Source of the DNA: CAZQYC01 sp964597495
GTDB taxonomy: Bacteria; Pseudomonadota; Gammaproteobacteria; Steroidobacterales; Steroidobacteraceae
DNA: 64,000 nucleotides
Assembly (NCBI GenBank): GCA_964597495.1
Contig: CAZQYC010000009.1
Coordinates: 1-64,000, forward strand
Direction: 5' to 3'
The notes under the pieces were generated by a model. It worked only from the letters and a program-made list of their open reading frames with translations. It was not told where the DNA came from and made no database searches. Below, one piece after another: positions 54,008 to 61,453 of this stretch. The position numbers and the translations under genes were made by a program. Positions within the stretch are counted from its first letter, which is position 1. Each line of letters starts with the position of its first letter.

Positions 54008-55198
54008 TTAACTCGACAATCCTAACGTCGCTTGCTCTCGCGCCCACGCATCGGCCGTGAGCACGTCCGCAAGCGTTGCAATCGTCCTGGCACGATGCGT
54101 TTGCAACGTGCGATCGATCAACGGCGCGATCTCGGAAAAACGTAAGCGGCCCTCCAGAAACGCGCCGACCGCCACTTCATTGGCCGCATTCAACACGGCA
54201 GGAACCGTTCCGCCCGCCTCTGCGGCCTCACGCGCCAGCTTGAGACTCGGAAAACGATTCACGTCCGGCGGCTCGAATTCTAGTTTCCCGATCGCCGTCA
54301 AATCGAGCGATTCTACACCGGACGTCAACCGTTCCGGGAAACCCAGTGCGTGAGCGATAGGCGTACGCATGTCCGGATTCCCGAGCTGTGCCAGCACCGA
54401 ACCGTCGAGATACTCGACCATCGAATGAACGATGCTTTGCGGGTGCACCACAATCTCGATGCGCGAGGGTTCGACGTCAAATAAAAGCCCCGCCTCGATC
54501 AGTTCCAGTCCCTTATTCATCAAGGTTGCCGAATCCACCGAAATCTTGCGCCCCATTGCCCATCGCGGGTGGGCACAAGCCTCTGCCGGCGTGACATTTC
54601 GCATGCCTTCAGTCGGCAACCGCAAAAAAGGCCCGCCGGAGGCAGTTAACACGATCTTTCGGACCCCAGCAGGAGAGCAACCGGCCATCGTGCCAGTGGG
54701 TAGACATTGAAAGATGGCATTGTGTTCACTGTCGATGGGGATCAATTCGGCACCGCCCAAGCGCACGGCCTCCATGAACAACGGGCCAGACATGACCAGG
54801 GCTTCCTTGTTTGCAAGCAGGATGCGTTTTCCGGCGCGCGCCGCAGCCAACGTTGACGGCAATCCGGCCGCGCCGACGATAGCAGCCATGACGGAACGCA
54901 CCTCCGGAAGGACGGCAAGATCGGCGATCGCGGATGCCCCACTTAGGACCTCGGTGGCGATCCCTTCGGCTGCCAGGATCCCTTTTAGTTTGGCCGCCGC
55001 CGCTTCATCGGCCAGCCCGGCGAAGGACGGACGAAATCGCCGGCATTGGTCAGCCAGAAGCGTCACGTTATTCCGTGCCGCCAGCGCGATGACTTGAAAG
55101 CGGTCGGAATGTCTCGACAACACGTCGAGCGTATTGATTCCAATGCTGCCGGTGGATCCCAACACGGCGACACCCGCTCTCGTCGTGTCGGCCGTCAT
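54008..55198 (-). CDS. dxr: 1-deoxy-D-xylulose 5-phosphate reductoisomerase
   Basis: Second step of the MEP isoprenoid pathway, NADPH-dependent. 396 aa. NADPH-binding GSTGSIGINTLDVL, NKEALVMSG, the metal/substrate loop IPIDSEHNAIFQCL, and MNKGLELIEA. ATG 55198 overlaps the cdsA stop by 4 nt (ATGA), which supports it over the start at 55213. Its product feeds the undecaprenyl chain made by the neighbour uppS. Confidence 0.97.
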   Translation of the reverse strand: MTADTTRAGVAVLGSTGSIGINTLDVLSRHSDRFQVIALAARNNVTLLADQCRRFRPSFAGLADEAAAAKLKGILAAEGIATEVLSGASAIADLAVLPEVRSVMAAIVGAAGLPSTLAAARAGKRILLANKEALVMSGPLFMEAVRLGGAELIPIDSEHNAIFQCLPTGTMAGCSPAGVRKIVLTASGGPFLRLPTEGMRNVTPAEACAHPRWAMGRKISVDSATLMNKGLELIEAGLLFDVEPSRIEIVVHPQSIVHSMVEYLDGSVLAQLGNPDMRTPIAHALGFPERLTSGVESLDLTAIGKLEFEPPDVNRFPSLKLAREAAEAGGTVPAVLNAANEVAVGAFLEGRLRFSEIAPLIDRTLQTHRARTIATLADVLTADAWAREQATLGLSS

Positions 55199-55995
55199 AG
55201 CACGCCCAGCCATAGCATGCCGAGCGCGAAGACCGGCGCAGCGGCGGTCACGCTGTCGATTCTGTCCAAAATTCCACCGTGACCGGGCAAGAGGTTGCTG
55301 CTGTCTTTCAAACCGACATGGCGCTTAAACATGCTTTCCGTGAGATCGCCGACGATGGACGCCGCAATGACTGCGGTGCAAAGTCCCAAGAAGCGAGAAA
55401 ACGGTTGCTCGAACCAAAACGCCCCGACCGTTGCCATTGCTAGCGCGGCGACGAATCCACCGATCACTCCTTCCCAGGTTTTTCCGGGACTGACCCGCGG
55501 CGCAAGCTTCAATTTCCCGAACCTACGACCGGAAAAATAAGCCCCTATGTCGGCGGAGAACACCAATAACAACAAAAACAAAACCAGTAGCGGTCCTCGT
55601 TCGGACGCCTGGTGCAGTTTACCCAGCGCCACAAACGCCGGTACCAACACCAAGATGCCAACCAGGGCCGCAAGAAAACGATTGACGTAACTCGGCGCCA
55701 GCGAAAGCCAGCCAAAGGCGCCCAGCCACCAGAGCAAAGCCACCGTTAGCACCCACGTCAGCCCCGAATTGGATGTGGCGCCGAACTGCCACGCGAGATA
55801 CAGGACCTGAGCCATGACGCCGACATAAACGATGCGCAAGGAGAGAAGTCGCGTGCAAAACTGGCTCCACTCCCAAGCTCCGGCCAGCACGACGGCCGCC
55901 ATGACCGCCACGGTAACGGCCGACGGTGCCCAGACGACGACCCATAACAAGAGCGGCGCGAGAACCAACGCGGTGATTACGCGCTCACGCAACAT
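55195..55995 (-). CDS. cdsA: Phosphatidate cytidylyltransferase
   Basis: Makes CDP-diacylglycerol, precursor of all phospholipids, in the inner membrane. 266 aa from ATG 55995, which overlaps the uppS stop by one base (TGATG). About eight hydrophobic segments and the family signature in DSVTAAAPVFALGML preceded by KDSSNLLPGHGGILDRID. The longer frame upstream belongs to uppS and is not used. Confidence 0.96.
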   Translation of the reverse strand: MLRERVITALVLAPLLLWVVVWAPSAVTVAVMAAVVLAGAWEWSQFCTRLLSLRIVYVGVMAQVLYLAWQFGATSNSGLTWVLTVALLWWLGAFGWLSLAPSYVNRFLAALVGILVLVPAFVALGKLHQASERGPLLVLFLLLLVFSADIGAYFSGRRFGKLKLAPRVSPGKTWEGVIGGFVAALAMATVGAFWFEQPFSRFLGLCTAVIAASIVGDLTESMFKRHVGLKDSSNLLPGHGGILDRIDSVTAAAPVFALGMLWLGVL

Positions 55996-56750
55996 CAGTG
56001 CGATCTCGAATGCGAGGAAATTGCTTGCTCGGACGTTAACCCGTAACGGCGTTCGCGGCGCGCAAACTGATCGAGAGCCGCCTCCAGCTGGCGCTCGCCG
56101 AACTCCGGCCACGGTTCGGCAAGAAAGCAGAGCTCGGTATATGCCAGATTCCACAACAGGAAATTGCTAATGCGCTGGTCGCCGCCTGTGCGGATAAAAA
56201 GATCCGGCTCCGGCAAATCATGCAGGGACATCCGCTCGCCGAGCTTTACTTCGTCGATGTCGGCAACCGCCAATTTACCGGCGACACAATCGGCAGCCAG
56301 CGAGCGAGCGGCCCGCGCAATGTCCCAGCGACCGCCGTAGGCAAAGGCAATAACGACGGTCAAACCGGTATTAGCGGCCGTCAGGCGTTCGGCGGCCGTC
56401 ATGCGGGCGAGCAAATCGTCCGCCAAGTACTCTCGTTCGCCGATGAATCGCATACGGATATTGTTTTTATGCAGCTCGGCGATTTCGCGATCGAGCGCTT
56501 CCAGAAATAGACCCATCAATAACCCGACTTCCTCTTTCGGACGCTGCCAGTTCTCGCTGGAAAACGCGAACAGCGTTAGTGCCTGGATGCCTTTGCGCGC
56601 ACAACTTTCGATGCTCGCGCGCACCGCCTTAACGCCGGCCCGATGTCCGGCAGTCCGCGGCAACCCGCGCGCCTGCGCCCAACGGCCGTTGCCGTCCATG
56701 ATGATGGCAACGTGGCGCGGAAGCGCGGAAGCGGGCGTCGAAGAAGCCAT
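55995..56750 (-). CDS. uppS: Undecaprenyl diphosphate synthase
   Basis: cis-Prenyltransferase that makes the C55 lipid carrier for cell-wall and LPS synthesis. 251 aa from ATG 56750; an upstream TTG (56762) is less likely. Motifs: HVAIIMDGNGRWAQARGLPR with the catalytic Asp, TLFAFSSENWQRP, DLFIRTGGDQRISNFLLW and AYTELCF. It begins 12 nt after frr and overlaps cdsA by 1 nt. Confidence 0.97.
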   Translation of the reverse strand: MASSTPASALPRHVAIIMDGNGRWAQARGLPRTAGHRAGVKAVRASIESCARKGIQALTLFAFSSENWQRPKEEVGLLMGLFLEALDREIAELHKNNIRMRFIGEREYLADDLLARMTAAERLTAANTGLTVVIAFAYGGRWDIARAARSLAADCVAGKLAVADIDEVKLGERMSLHDLPEPDLFIRTGGDQRISNFLLWNLAYTELCFLAEPWPEFGERQLEAALDQFARRERRYGLTSEQAISSHSRSH

Positions 56751-56762
56751 GACGAGCGACAA

Positions 56763-57320
56763 TCAGACCTGCATGAGCTCTTTTTCTTTCTCGGCCAGCA
56801 CTTGATCGATCTCCGCGACGTGCTTATCGGTGAGTTTCTGAACGTCCTCTTGTCCGCGTCGCTCGTCGTCCTGCGAAATTTTCTTGTCCTTCAACAGGTC
56901 CTTGATCGAGGTATTTACGTCGCGGCGTACGTTGCGCACGGCAACTCGCGCATTTTCCGCTTCGTGCTTGACCACCTTGGTCATGTCGCGGCGACGTTCC
57001 TCGGTCATCGGCGGCATCGGAATGCGGATGATCGTGCCTGCCGTGTTCGGCATCAAGCCGAGATCGGATTTCATAATCGCCTTCTCGATGCTTTGCACCA
57101 TGCCCTTGTCGAACGGCGTCACCACCAAGGTGCGCGCGTCTTCCACCGTAATGCGCGCCACTTGCGACATGGGTGTATCGGTCCCGTAGTAGTCGACCTT
57201 GATGTGGTCGACCAAGCTCGTGTGCGCGCGTCCGGTGCGGAGTTTTTTCAATTCATTGCGTAGTGCGAGCACGCATTTCTGCATGCGGTCGGTAGCGTCT
57301 TTCTTGATGTTTTCGAGCAT
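56763..57320 (-). CDS. frr: Ribosome recycling factor
   Basis: Splits post-termination ribosomes with EF-G. 185 aa, the standard length; two-domain L shape with conserved RTGRAHTSLVDHIKVDYYG, PNTAGTIIRIPMPPMTEERR and VAVRNVRRDVN. It follows pyrH after 100 bp that hold a CTAG heptamer inverted repeat, an unusually long spacer for this operon. Confidence 0.98.
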   Translation of the reverse strand: MLENIKKDATDRMQKCVLALRNELKKLRTGRAHTSLVDHIKVDYYGTDTPMSQVARITVEDARTLVVTPFDKGMVQSIEKAIMKSDLGLMPNTAGTIIRIPMPPMTEERRRDMTKVVKHEAENARVAVRNVRRDVNTSIKDLLKDKKISQDDERRGQEDVQKLTDKHVAEIDQVLAEKEKELMQV

Positions 57321-57336
57321 GGGTCACTCCAGAGCT

Positions 57337-57423
57337 GCTAGCAGCTAGCGACTAGCCGCTAGCCGGAAGTACAGTACGTTTTATCACTCTTGCTAGCAGC
57401 TAGTCGCTAGGGGCTAGTTGCTA
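57337..57423. repeat. Heptamer-array inverted repeat, CTAG core (pyrH / frr)
   Basis: Right arm CTAG at 57393, 57400, 57407 and 57414, with the pyrH stop TAG (57423-57421, minus strand) as the next unit in phase; left arm CTAG at 57338, 57345, 57352 and 57359, then CCGGAAGT. All steps are 7 nt. In transcript order: pyrH stop array, 29-nt spacer, inverted array, frr. Confidence 0.9.
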
Positions 57424-58206
57424 TCCGTTGGTCACCAACGTCCCGACATCTTCGCCGCGCACGATTCGGAGCAATTCACCGGGTTGAGTGAGATCGAACA
57501 CCCTGAGCGGCAAATCGTTGTCGCGACACATAACGATAGCGGTGGCGTCCATTACGTTTAGCCGATCCGTCAGGACTTTCTCGAAGGTGAGCCGCGCATA
57601 CCGCTCCGCTTTCGGATTCTTCATCGGATCGTCGTTATAGATACCGTTCACCTTCGTGGCTTTCAACAACAGGTCGGCGTTGATTTCGATCGCACGCAAG
57701 CTGGCCGCAGTGTCCGTCGTAAAGAACGGATTACCGGTGCCTGCGGCAAAGATCGTGACACGACCTTTCTCCAAATGCCGAACGGCACGGCGGCGAATGT
57801 ATTCTTCGCACACTTCATTGATGCGGATCGCAGACATGACGCGGACGTAAACGCCCATGCCTTCAAGCGCATCTTGCAGCGCCAAGGAATTCATGACGGT
57901 CGCAAGCATCCCCATATGATCGCCCGTCACGCGATCCATTCCGGCACGCGCGAGTCCAGCGCCGCGGAAGATGTTGCCGCCGCCGATGACGACCGCCACC
58001 TGCAAGCCCAACGCGCACACTTCGCGAATTTCCCCTGCCACGCGTTTCAGCATGTTCGGATCGATGCCGTAGTCGCCGTCGCCGAGTAGCGCTTCGCCCG
58101 AAAGCTTGACCAAAATCCGGTGCAGTTCGCCGTTGCCCTTTTTGACGGCCGGAACGCTTCCGGGACTGGGCTGCGAAGAAGTTTTGGCCGAAGCTTTATC
58201 CGCCAT
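57421..58206 (-). CDS. pyrH: UMP kinase
   Basis: Phosphorylates UMP to UDP; hexameric bacterial type, regulated by GTP and UTP. 261 aa, about 20 longer than E. coli because of a Ser/Lys-rich N-terminus before the core LHRILVKLSGEALLGDGDYG. Further motifs: VVIGGGNIFRGAGLA, GMLATVMNSLALQDAL, and the C-terminal NVMDATAIVMCRDNDLPLRV. The TAG stop is the first unit of a CTAG array. Confidence 0.98.
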   Translation of the reverse strand: MADKASAKTSSQPSPGSVPAVKKGNGELHRILVKLSGEALLGDGDYGIDPNMLKRVAGEIREVCALGLQVAVVIGGGNIFRGAGLARAGMDRVTGDHMGMLATVMNSLALQDALEGMGVYVRVMSAIRINEVCEEYIRRRAVRHLEKGRVTIFAAGTGNPFFTTDTAASLRAIEINADLLLKATKVNGIYNDDPMKNPKAERYARLTFEKVLTDRLNVMDATAIVMCRDNDLPLRVFDLTQPGELLRIVRGEDVGTLVTNG

Positions 58207-58238
58207 GAGTGGGTTCCGCGTTGCTTTCTGTGGGTCCT

Positions 58239-58270
58239 ATTATAAGGAGCCCCGCACTAGGCGGGGCTTT
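58239..58270 (-). promoter_or_regulatory. Hairpin and perfect -10 hexamer upstream of pyrH
   Basis: In transcript direction, GCCCCGC-CTAGT-GCGGGGC (58267 to 58249) is followed by TCCTTATAATAGG. The hairpin has its T-tract on the opposite strand, so it is not a clean terminator for tsf. TATAAT (58244-58239) is a consensus -10 without a recognisable -35, and could start a pyrH-frr transcript. Confidence 0.4.
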
Positions 58271-58289
58271 TGTTCGAGTGATGTTGGCG

Positions 58290-59204
58290 CTATTTCTTCG
58301 GATCCGGCTTCTTCTCGGCTTCCTGCATTGTCTTCATGACTTCGGCCACGTAGTCCTCCTGCTTCTTTTCGATGCCGGCGCCGACTTCGTAGCGAACGAA
58401 ACTCGCCACCTCGCCGCCCGACTTCTTCAGATACGCTTCGACGGTTTGCTCGCCGTCTTTGACGAACGGTTGGCCAAGCAGCGTGATCTCACCGGTCCAC
58501 TTGCGAATCTTGCCTTCGATAATCTTACCCAGCATGTCTGCGGGCTTATTGGCATTCTTCGGGTCCGCCTTCGTTTGCGCCAATTGGATTTCCTTTTCCT
58601 TGGCGACCTCCGCTGCCGGCACGTCCGCCACCGTCAGATAGGGAGGATTGATCGCTGCGACGTGCATGGCGATGTCTTTTGCCAAAGCCTCGTCGCCGAC
58701 CTTCATCGCTACCAAGGCGCCGATGCGCGTGCCATGCAGATAGCTGCCGACGATGGCCGGTGCACTCACAAGGGAGAAGCGCCGCACGCCGATGTTCTCG
58801 CCGATCTTCGCGATCAACGCTCGCCGCACCTCGTCGACGGTGCCGCCGTCGAGCTTGAGTCCCGCTAGTTTGTCGAGATCCGTCGGCTTACCGACAAGCA
58901 CCGCCTTCGCTACGTCGCTCGCGAAGCGCTGGAACGCCGCTTCACGCGCAACGAAATCGGTTTCGCAATTGACTTCGACGATCGCCGCCCATTTGCCGTC
59001 GGCGCTGCGCTCGATCGTGATGACGCCTTCGGCCGCAACGCGGCTCGCCTTTTTATCCGCCTTTGCCAAGCCGGACTTGCGCATGGCTTCCGCGGCGGCA
59101 TCCAAATCCCCGTCCGCTTCTACCAACGCCTTCTTGCATTCCATCATGCCGGCGCCGGTGCGCTCACGCAGCGTCTTTACTGCCTCTGCTGTCACTGCTG
59201 CCAT
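58290..59204 (-). CDS. tsf: Translation elongation factor Ts
   Basis: Nucleotide exchange factor for EF-Tu. 304 aa; N-terminal UBA-like part AVKTLRERTGAGMMECKKAL, the core contact motif KWAAIVEVNCETDFVAR, and the coiled-coil region later. The C-terminus is longer than in E. coli by about 20 residues (EAEKKPDPKK). It starts 3 nt after rpsB; S2-EF-Ts is a conserved operon. Confidence 0.98.
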   Translation of the reverse strand: MAAVTAEAVKTLRERTGAGMMECKKALVEADGDLDAAAEAMRKSGLAKADKKASRVAAEGVITIERSADGKWAAIVEVNCETDFVAREAAFQRFASDVAKAVLVGKPTDLDKLAGLKLDGGTVDEVRRALIAKIGENIGVRRFSLVSAPAIVGSYLHGTRIGALVAMKVGDEALAKDIAMHVAAINPPYLTVADVPAAEVAKEKEIQLAQTKADPKNANKPADMLGKIIEGKIRKWTGEITLLGQPFVKDGEQTVEAYLKKSGGEVASFVRYEVGAGIEKKQEDYVAEVMKTMQEAEKKPDPKK

Positions 59205-59207
59205 GGT

Positions 59208-60131
59208 TTAGCCTCCGGGCATGCCGGCTTTACGCTTGATCGGCGCGCGCTTCGCCACGCCGTCGTCGGTCGGCACATCGTCCAGATCGTCGTCCTCGTC
59301 TCCTTCAGACGCGGCACGCTTGCGAGCCGGCGCTTTCTTCTTAACGGAAGCAGCGGGCTTGGCTTTGCGGGCCGGTGCGCCTTTCGGCTTCGGCTTGCCT
59401 TCTTCGTCAAGCTCCACGAACTCGTCTTCAGTGACCGGGACCGACGGGGCCGACGACTTGCCTTCCAACACCGCGTCCGCAATGCCGACGAGATACAACT
59501 GAACGGCGCGCATGGCGTCGTCGTTACCAGGAATGACGAAATCGATGTTGTCGGGGGCGCAGTTGGTGTCGACCACGGCCACTACCGGAATCCCTAACTT
59601 GCGTGCTTCGTGAATCGCAATATTTTCGTGGCCGACGTCGACGACGAACAATAAATCGGGGAGCGATTCCATGGCCTTGATGCCGCCGAGACTGCGCTCC
59701 AGCTTTTCGCGTTCACGACGCAGCGCCTGCGCTTCGCGTTTGCTGTGCTGCTCCAACGTACCGTTGGTGGCCATCTCGTCGAGATCGGTCAGGCGGCGGA
59801 TCGATTGGCGAACCGTCTTGAAATTGGTCAGCATGCCGCCGAGCCAGCGATGACTTACATAAGGCATGCCGCAACGCATCGCCTCGGTTTTGACGGCTTC
59901 GCGCGCGGAGCGCTTGGTGCCGACGAACAGAACGCGGCCGCCGTCGGCAACGGTCTTCTTCACGAAATCCGACGCCTCGATGTAAAGAGGCAGCGTCTTT
60001 TCCAGGTTGATAATGTGGATACGGTTACGTTCGCCGAAGATGTACTGAGCCATCTTGGGGTTCCAGAAGCGGGTTTGATGTCCGAAATGAACACCCGCTT
60101 CCAGCATCTGTCGCATGGACACGCTGGGCAT
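59208..60131 (-). CDS. rpsB: 30S ribosomal protein S2 with a long C-terminal extension
   Basis: 307 aa from ATG 60131 (E. coli 241). The S2 domain is standard: MRQMLEAGVHFGHQTRFWNP, VSHRWLGGMLTNFKT and VVDVGHENIAIHEARKLGIP. After about residue 230 follows a tail of some 75 residues: an acidic part (EDEFVELDEEG), Lys/Ala/Pro-rich repeats (KGAPARKAKPAASVKKK), another acidic run (EGDEDDDLDD) and a basic end (APIKRKAGMPGG). Extensions occur in S2 of some bacteria, but the function is unknown. Confidence 0.97.
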   Translation of the reverse strand: MPSVSMRQMLEAGVHFGHQTRFWNPKMAQYIFGERNRIHIINLEKTLPLYIEASDFVKKTVADGGRVLFVGTKRSAREAVKTEAMRCGMPYVSHRWLGGMLTNFKTVRQSIRRLTDLDEMATNGTLEQHSKREAQALRREREKLERSLGGIKAMESLPDLLFVVDVGHENIAIHEARKLGIPVVAVVDTNCAPDNIDFVIPGNDDAMRAVQLYLVGIADAVLEGKSSAPSVPVTEDEFVELDEEGKPKPKGAPARKAKPAASVKKKAPARKRAASEGDEDDDLDDVPTDDGVAKRAPIKRKAGMPGG

Positions 60132-60281
60132 AAAAATCTCCGAATGTTGGGGGTTGAGCCGCCACGTATCCCATACGACAACCTCTTCGAAAGATGACCG
60201 GACCTTACGGTCCGACCGGCTTCCTACAAGGCACCCGGCCGCATGTGTCGATACGTGTGTGGTTTTAATTGCCAAAAAAAC
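60132..60281 (-). promoter_or_regulatory. rpsB 5' leader, possible S2 autoregulatory region
   Basis: About 150 nt between the predicted transcription start and the ATG. In E. coli and relatives the long rpsB leader carries a structured site through which S2 represses its own operon; length and position fit, but I did not verify the fold here. Confidence 0.5.
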
Positions 60282-60287
60282 GCGCGC

Positions 60288-60316
60288 TTTATACCATGAC
60301 TTCGTAGTTCCTCCAA
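60288..60316 (-). promoter_or_regulatory. Promoter of rpsB-tsf
   Basis: On the minus strand: TTGGAG (60316-60311), 17 bp, TATAAA (60293-60288), followed by the GC-rich discriminator GCGCGCG typical of growth-rate-controlled ribosomal promoters. Confidence 0.75.
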
Positions 60317-60317
60317 A

Positions 60318-60397
60318 TAGAAGTCGCTAGGAGTTAGTCGTTGGAAATTAGCCGGAATTAAGTCCGGCCTTCTTCGGCTAACGGCTAACGGCTTATC
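60318..60397. repeat. Degenerate heptamer-array inverted repeat, TAG/TTAG core (rpsB / map)
   Basis: TAG at 60328 and 60335, TGG at 60342 and TAG at 60349 (steps of 7), then CCGGAAT; a second, opposite arm with CTAACGG repeated near 60376-60395. It sits between the divergent rpsB promoter and the start of map, not next to a stop codon. Together with the rpsB leader this fills the stretch 60132-60483. Confidence 0.7.
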
Positions 60398-60483
60398 GCT
60401 TGCCCTCTCCCATGCGCACCACTCCCACAGTCAACTTGGCTTCCGATTCCCAACCGGTGACCGACGATACGGACGGCAGCCCC

Positions 60484-61251
60484 ATGAGCATCACTCTCAA
60501 GACACCGGCGGAACAAGACAAGATGCGCGCCGCCGGCCGGCTGGCAGCCGATCTGTTGGACATGATCGGCGAATACGTCGTGCCGGGCGTTACCACCAAC
60601 GACCTGAATAGGATTTGTCACGACTATCAGGTGAACATGCAAAAGGCGGTGCCGGCACCCCTCGGATATCGCGGGTTTCCGAAGTCGATTTGCACCTCCG
60701 TGAACCACGTGGTTTGCCATGGAATTCCAACGGATAAGAAACTAAAGCTCGGCGACATCATTAATATCGATGTGACACCCAAGCTCGATGGCTGGCATGG
60801 GGATTCGAGCCGCATGTATACGGTCGGCAAACCGACCCCGGCGGCCCAGCGCTTGATCGACGTAACCCACGAGGCCATGTGGATCGGTATTCGTGAGATT
60901 CGGCCCGGCGCTCATCTCGGCGACCTCGGCGCCAAAATCCAGCAATTCGTGGAAAGCCAGCATTACTCCGTCGTGCGCGAGTACTGCGGCCACGGCATCG
61001 GCCGAATTTTTCACGAAGACCCCCAAGTACTGCACTATGGCGAGGCAGGAACGGGGCCCGTGCTTCGCTCTGGCATGATCTTCACCGTCGAACCCATGGT
61101 GAACGCCGGTAAACGCCACGTAAAACAATTACCCGATGGCTGGACGGTGATCACCAAAGATCATTCGTTATCCGCCCAATGGGAACATACCGTCCTTGTG
61201 ACGGACAGCGGCTACGAAGTGCTGACACTGGGCAAAGCGGAACGCGCTTAG
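60484..61251 (+). CDS. map: Methionine aminopeptidase, type I
   Basis: Removes the initiator Met from nascent proteins; dinuclear metal enzyme. 255 aa from ATG 60484, which gives the canonical N-terminus MSITLKTPAEQDKMRAAG; upstream in-frame starts at 60412 and 60400 would add unrelated residues. Metal ligands lie in the conserved segments around NIDVTPKLDGWHGDSSRMY, EYCGHGIGRIFHEDP and IFTVEPMVNAG. It is divergent from rpsB, the usual arrangement. Confidence 0.97.
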   Translation: MSITLKTPAEQDKMRAAGRLAADLLDMIGEYVVPGVTTNDLNRICHDYQVNMQKAVPAPLGYRGFPKSICTSVNHVVCHGIPTDKKLKLGDIINIDVTPKLDGWHGDSSRMYTVGKPTPAAQRLIDVTHEAMWIGIREIRPGAHLGDLGAKIQQFVESQHYSVVREYCGHGIGRIFHEDPQVLHYGEAGTGPVLRSGMIFTVEPMVNAGKRHVKQLPDGWTVITKDHSLSAQWEHTVLVTDSGYEVLTLGKAERA

Positions 61252-61453
61252 CTCTTACCGCTGTCTTCCACATCTCGACTGCGGCTACGACAATCCATTT
61301 GCTGCGAATGGCGAATCCCGTTGCAAGCCATGCAGGAATGCATAGCGCCGGGCAAGTATTTACGACGGTCCTGAAAATGATCAGACTGACGATGGCATAA
61401 CCACTAAACTTCGTGCCATCGCTTAATCTGCGCCACGAACGAATTCTCCACCC

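Noticed and set aside
58249..58267. Hairpin between tsf and pyrH as the tsf terminator
   Set aside because: The T-tract is on the opposite strand; in the transcript direction it is followed by TCCTTATAAT.
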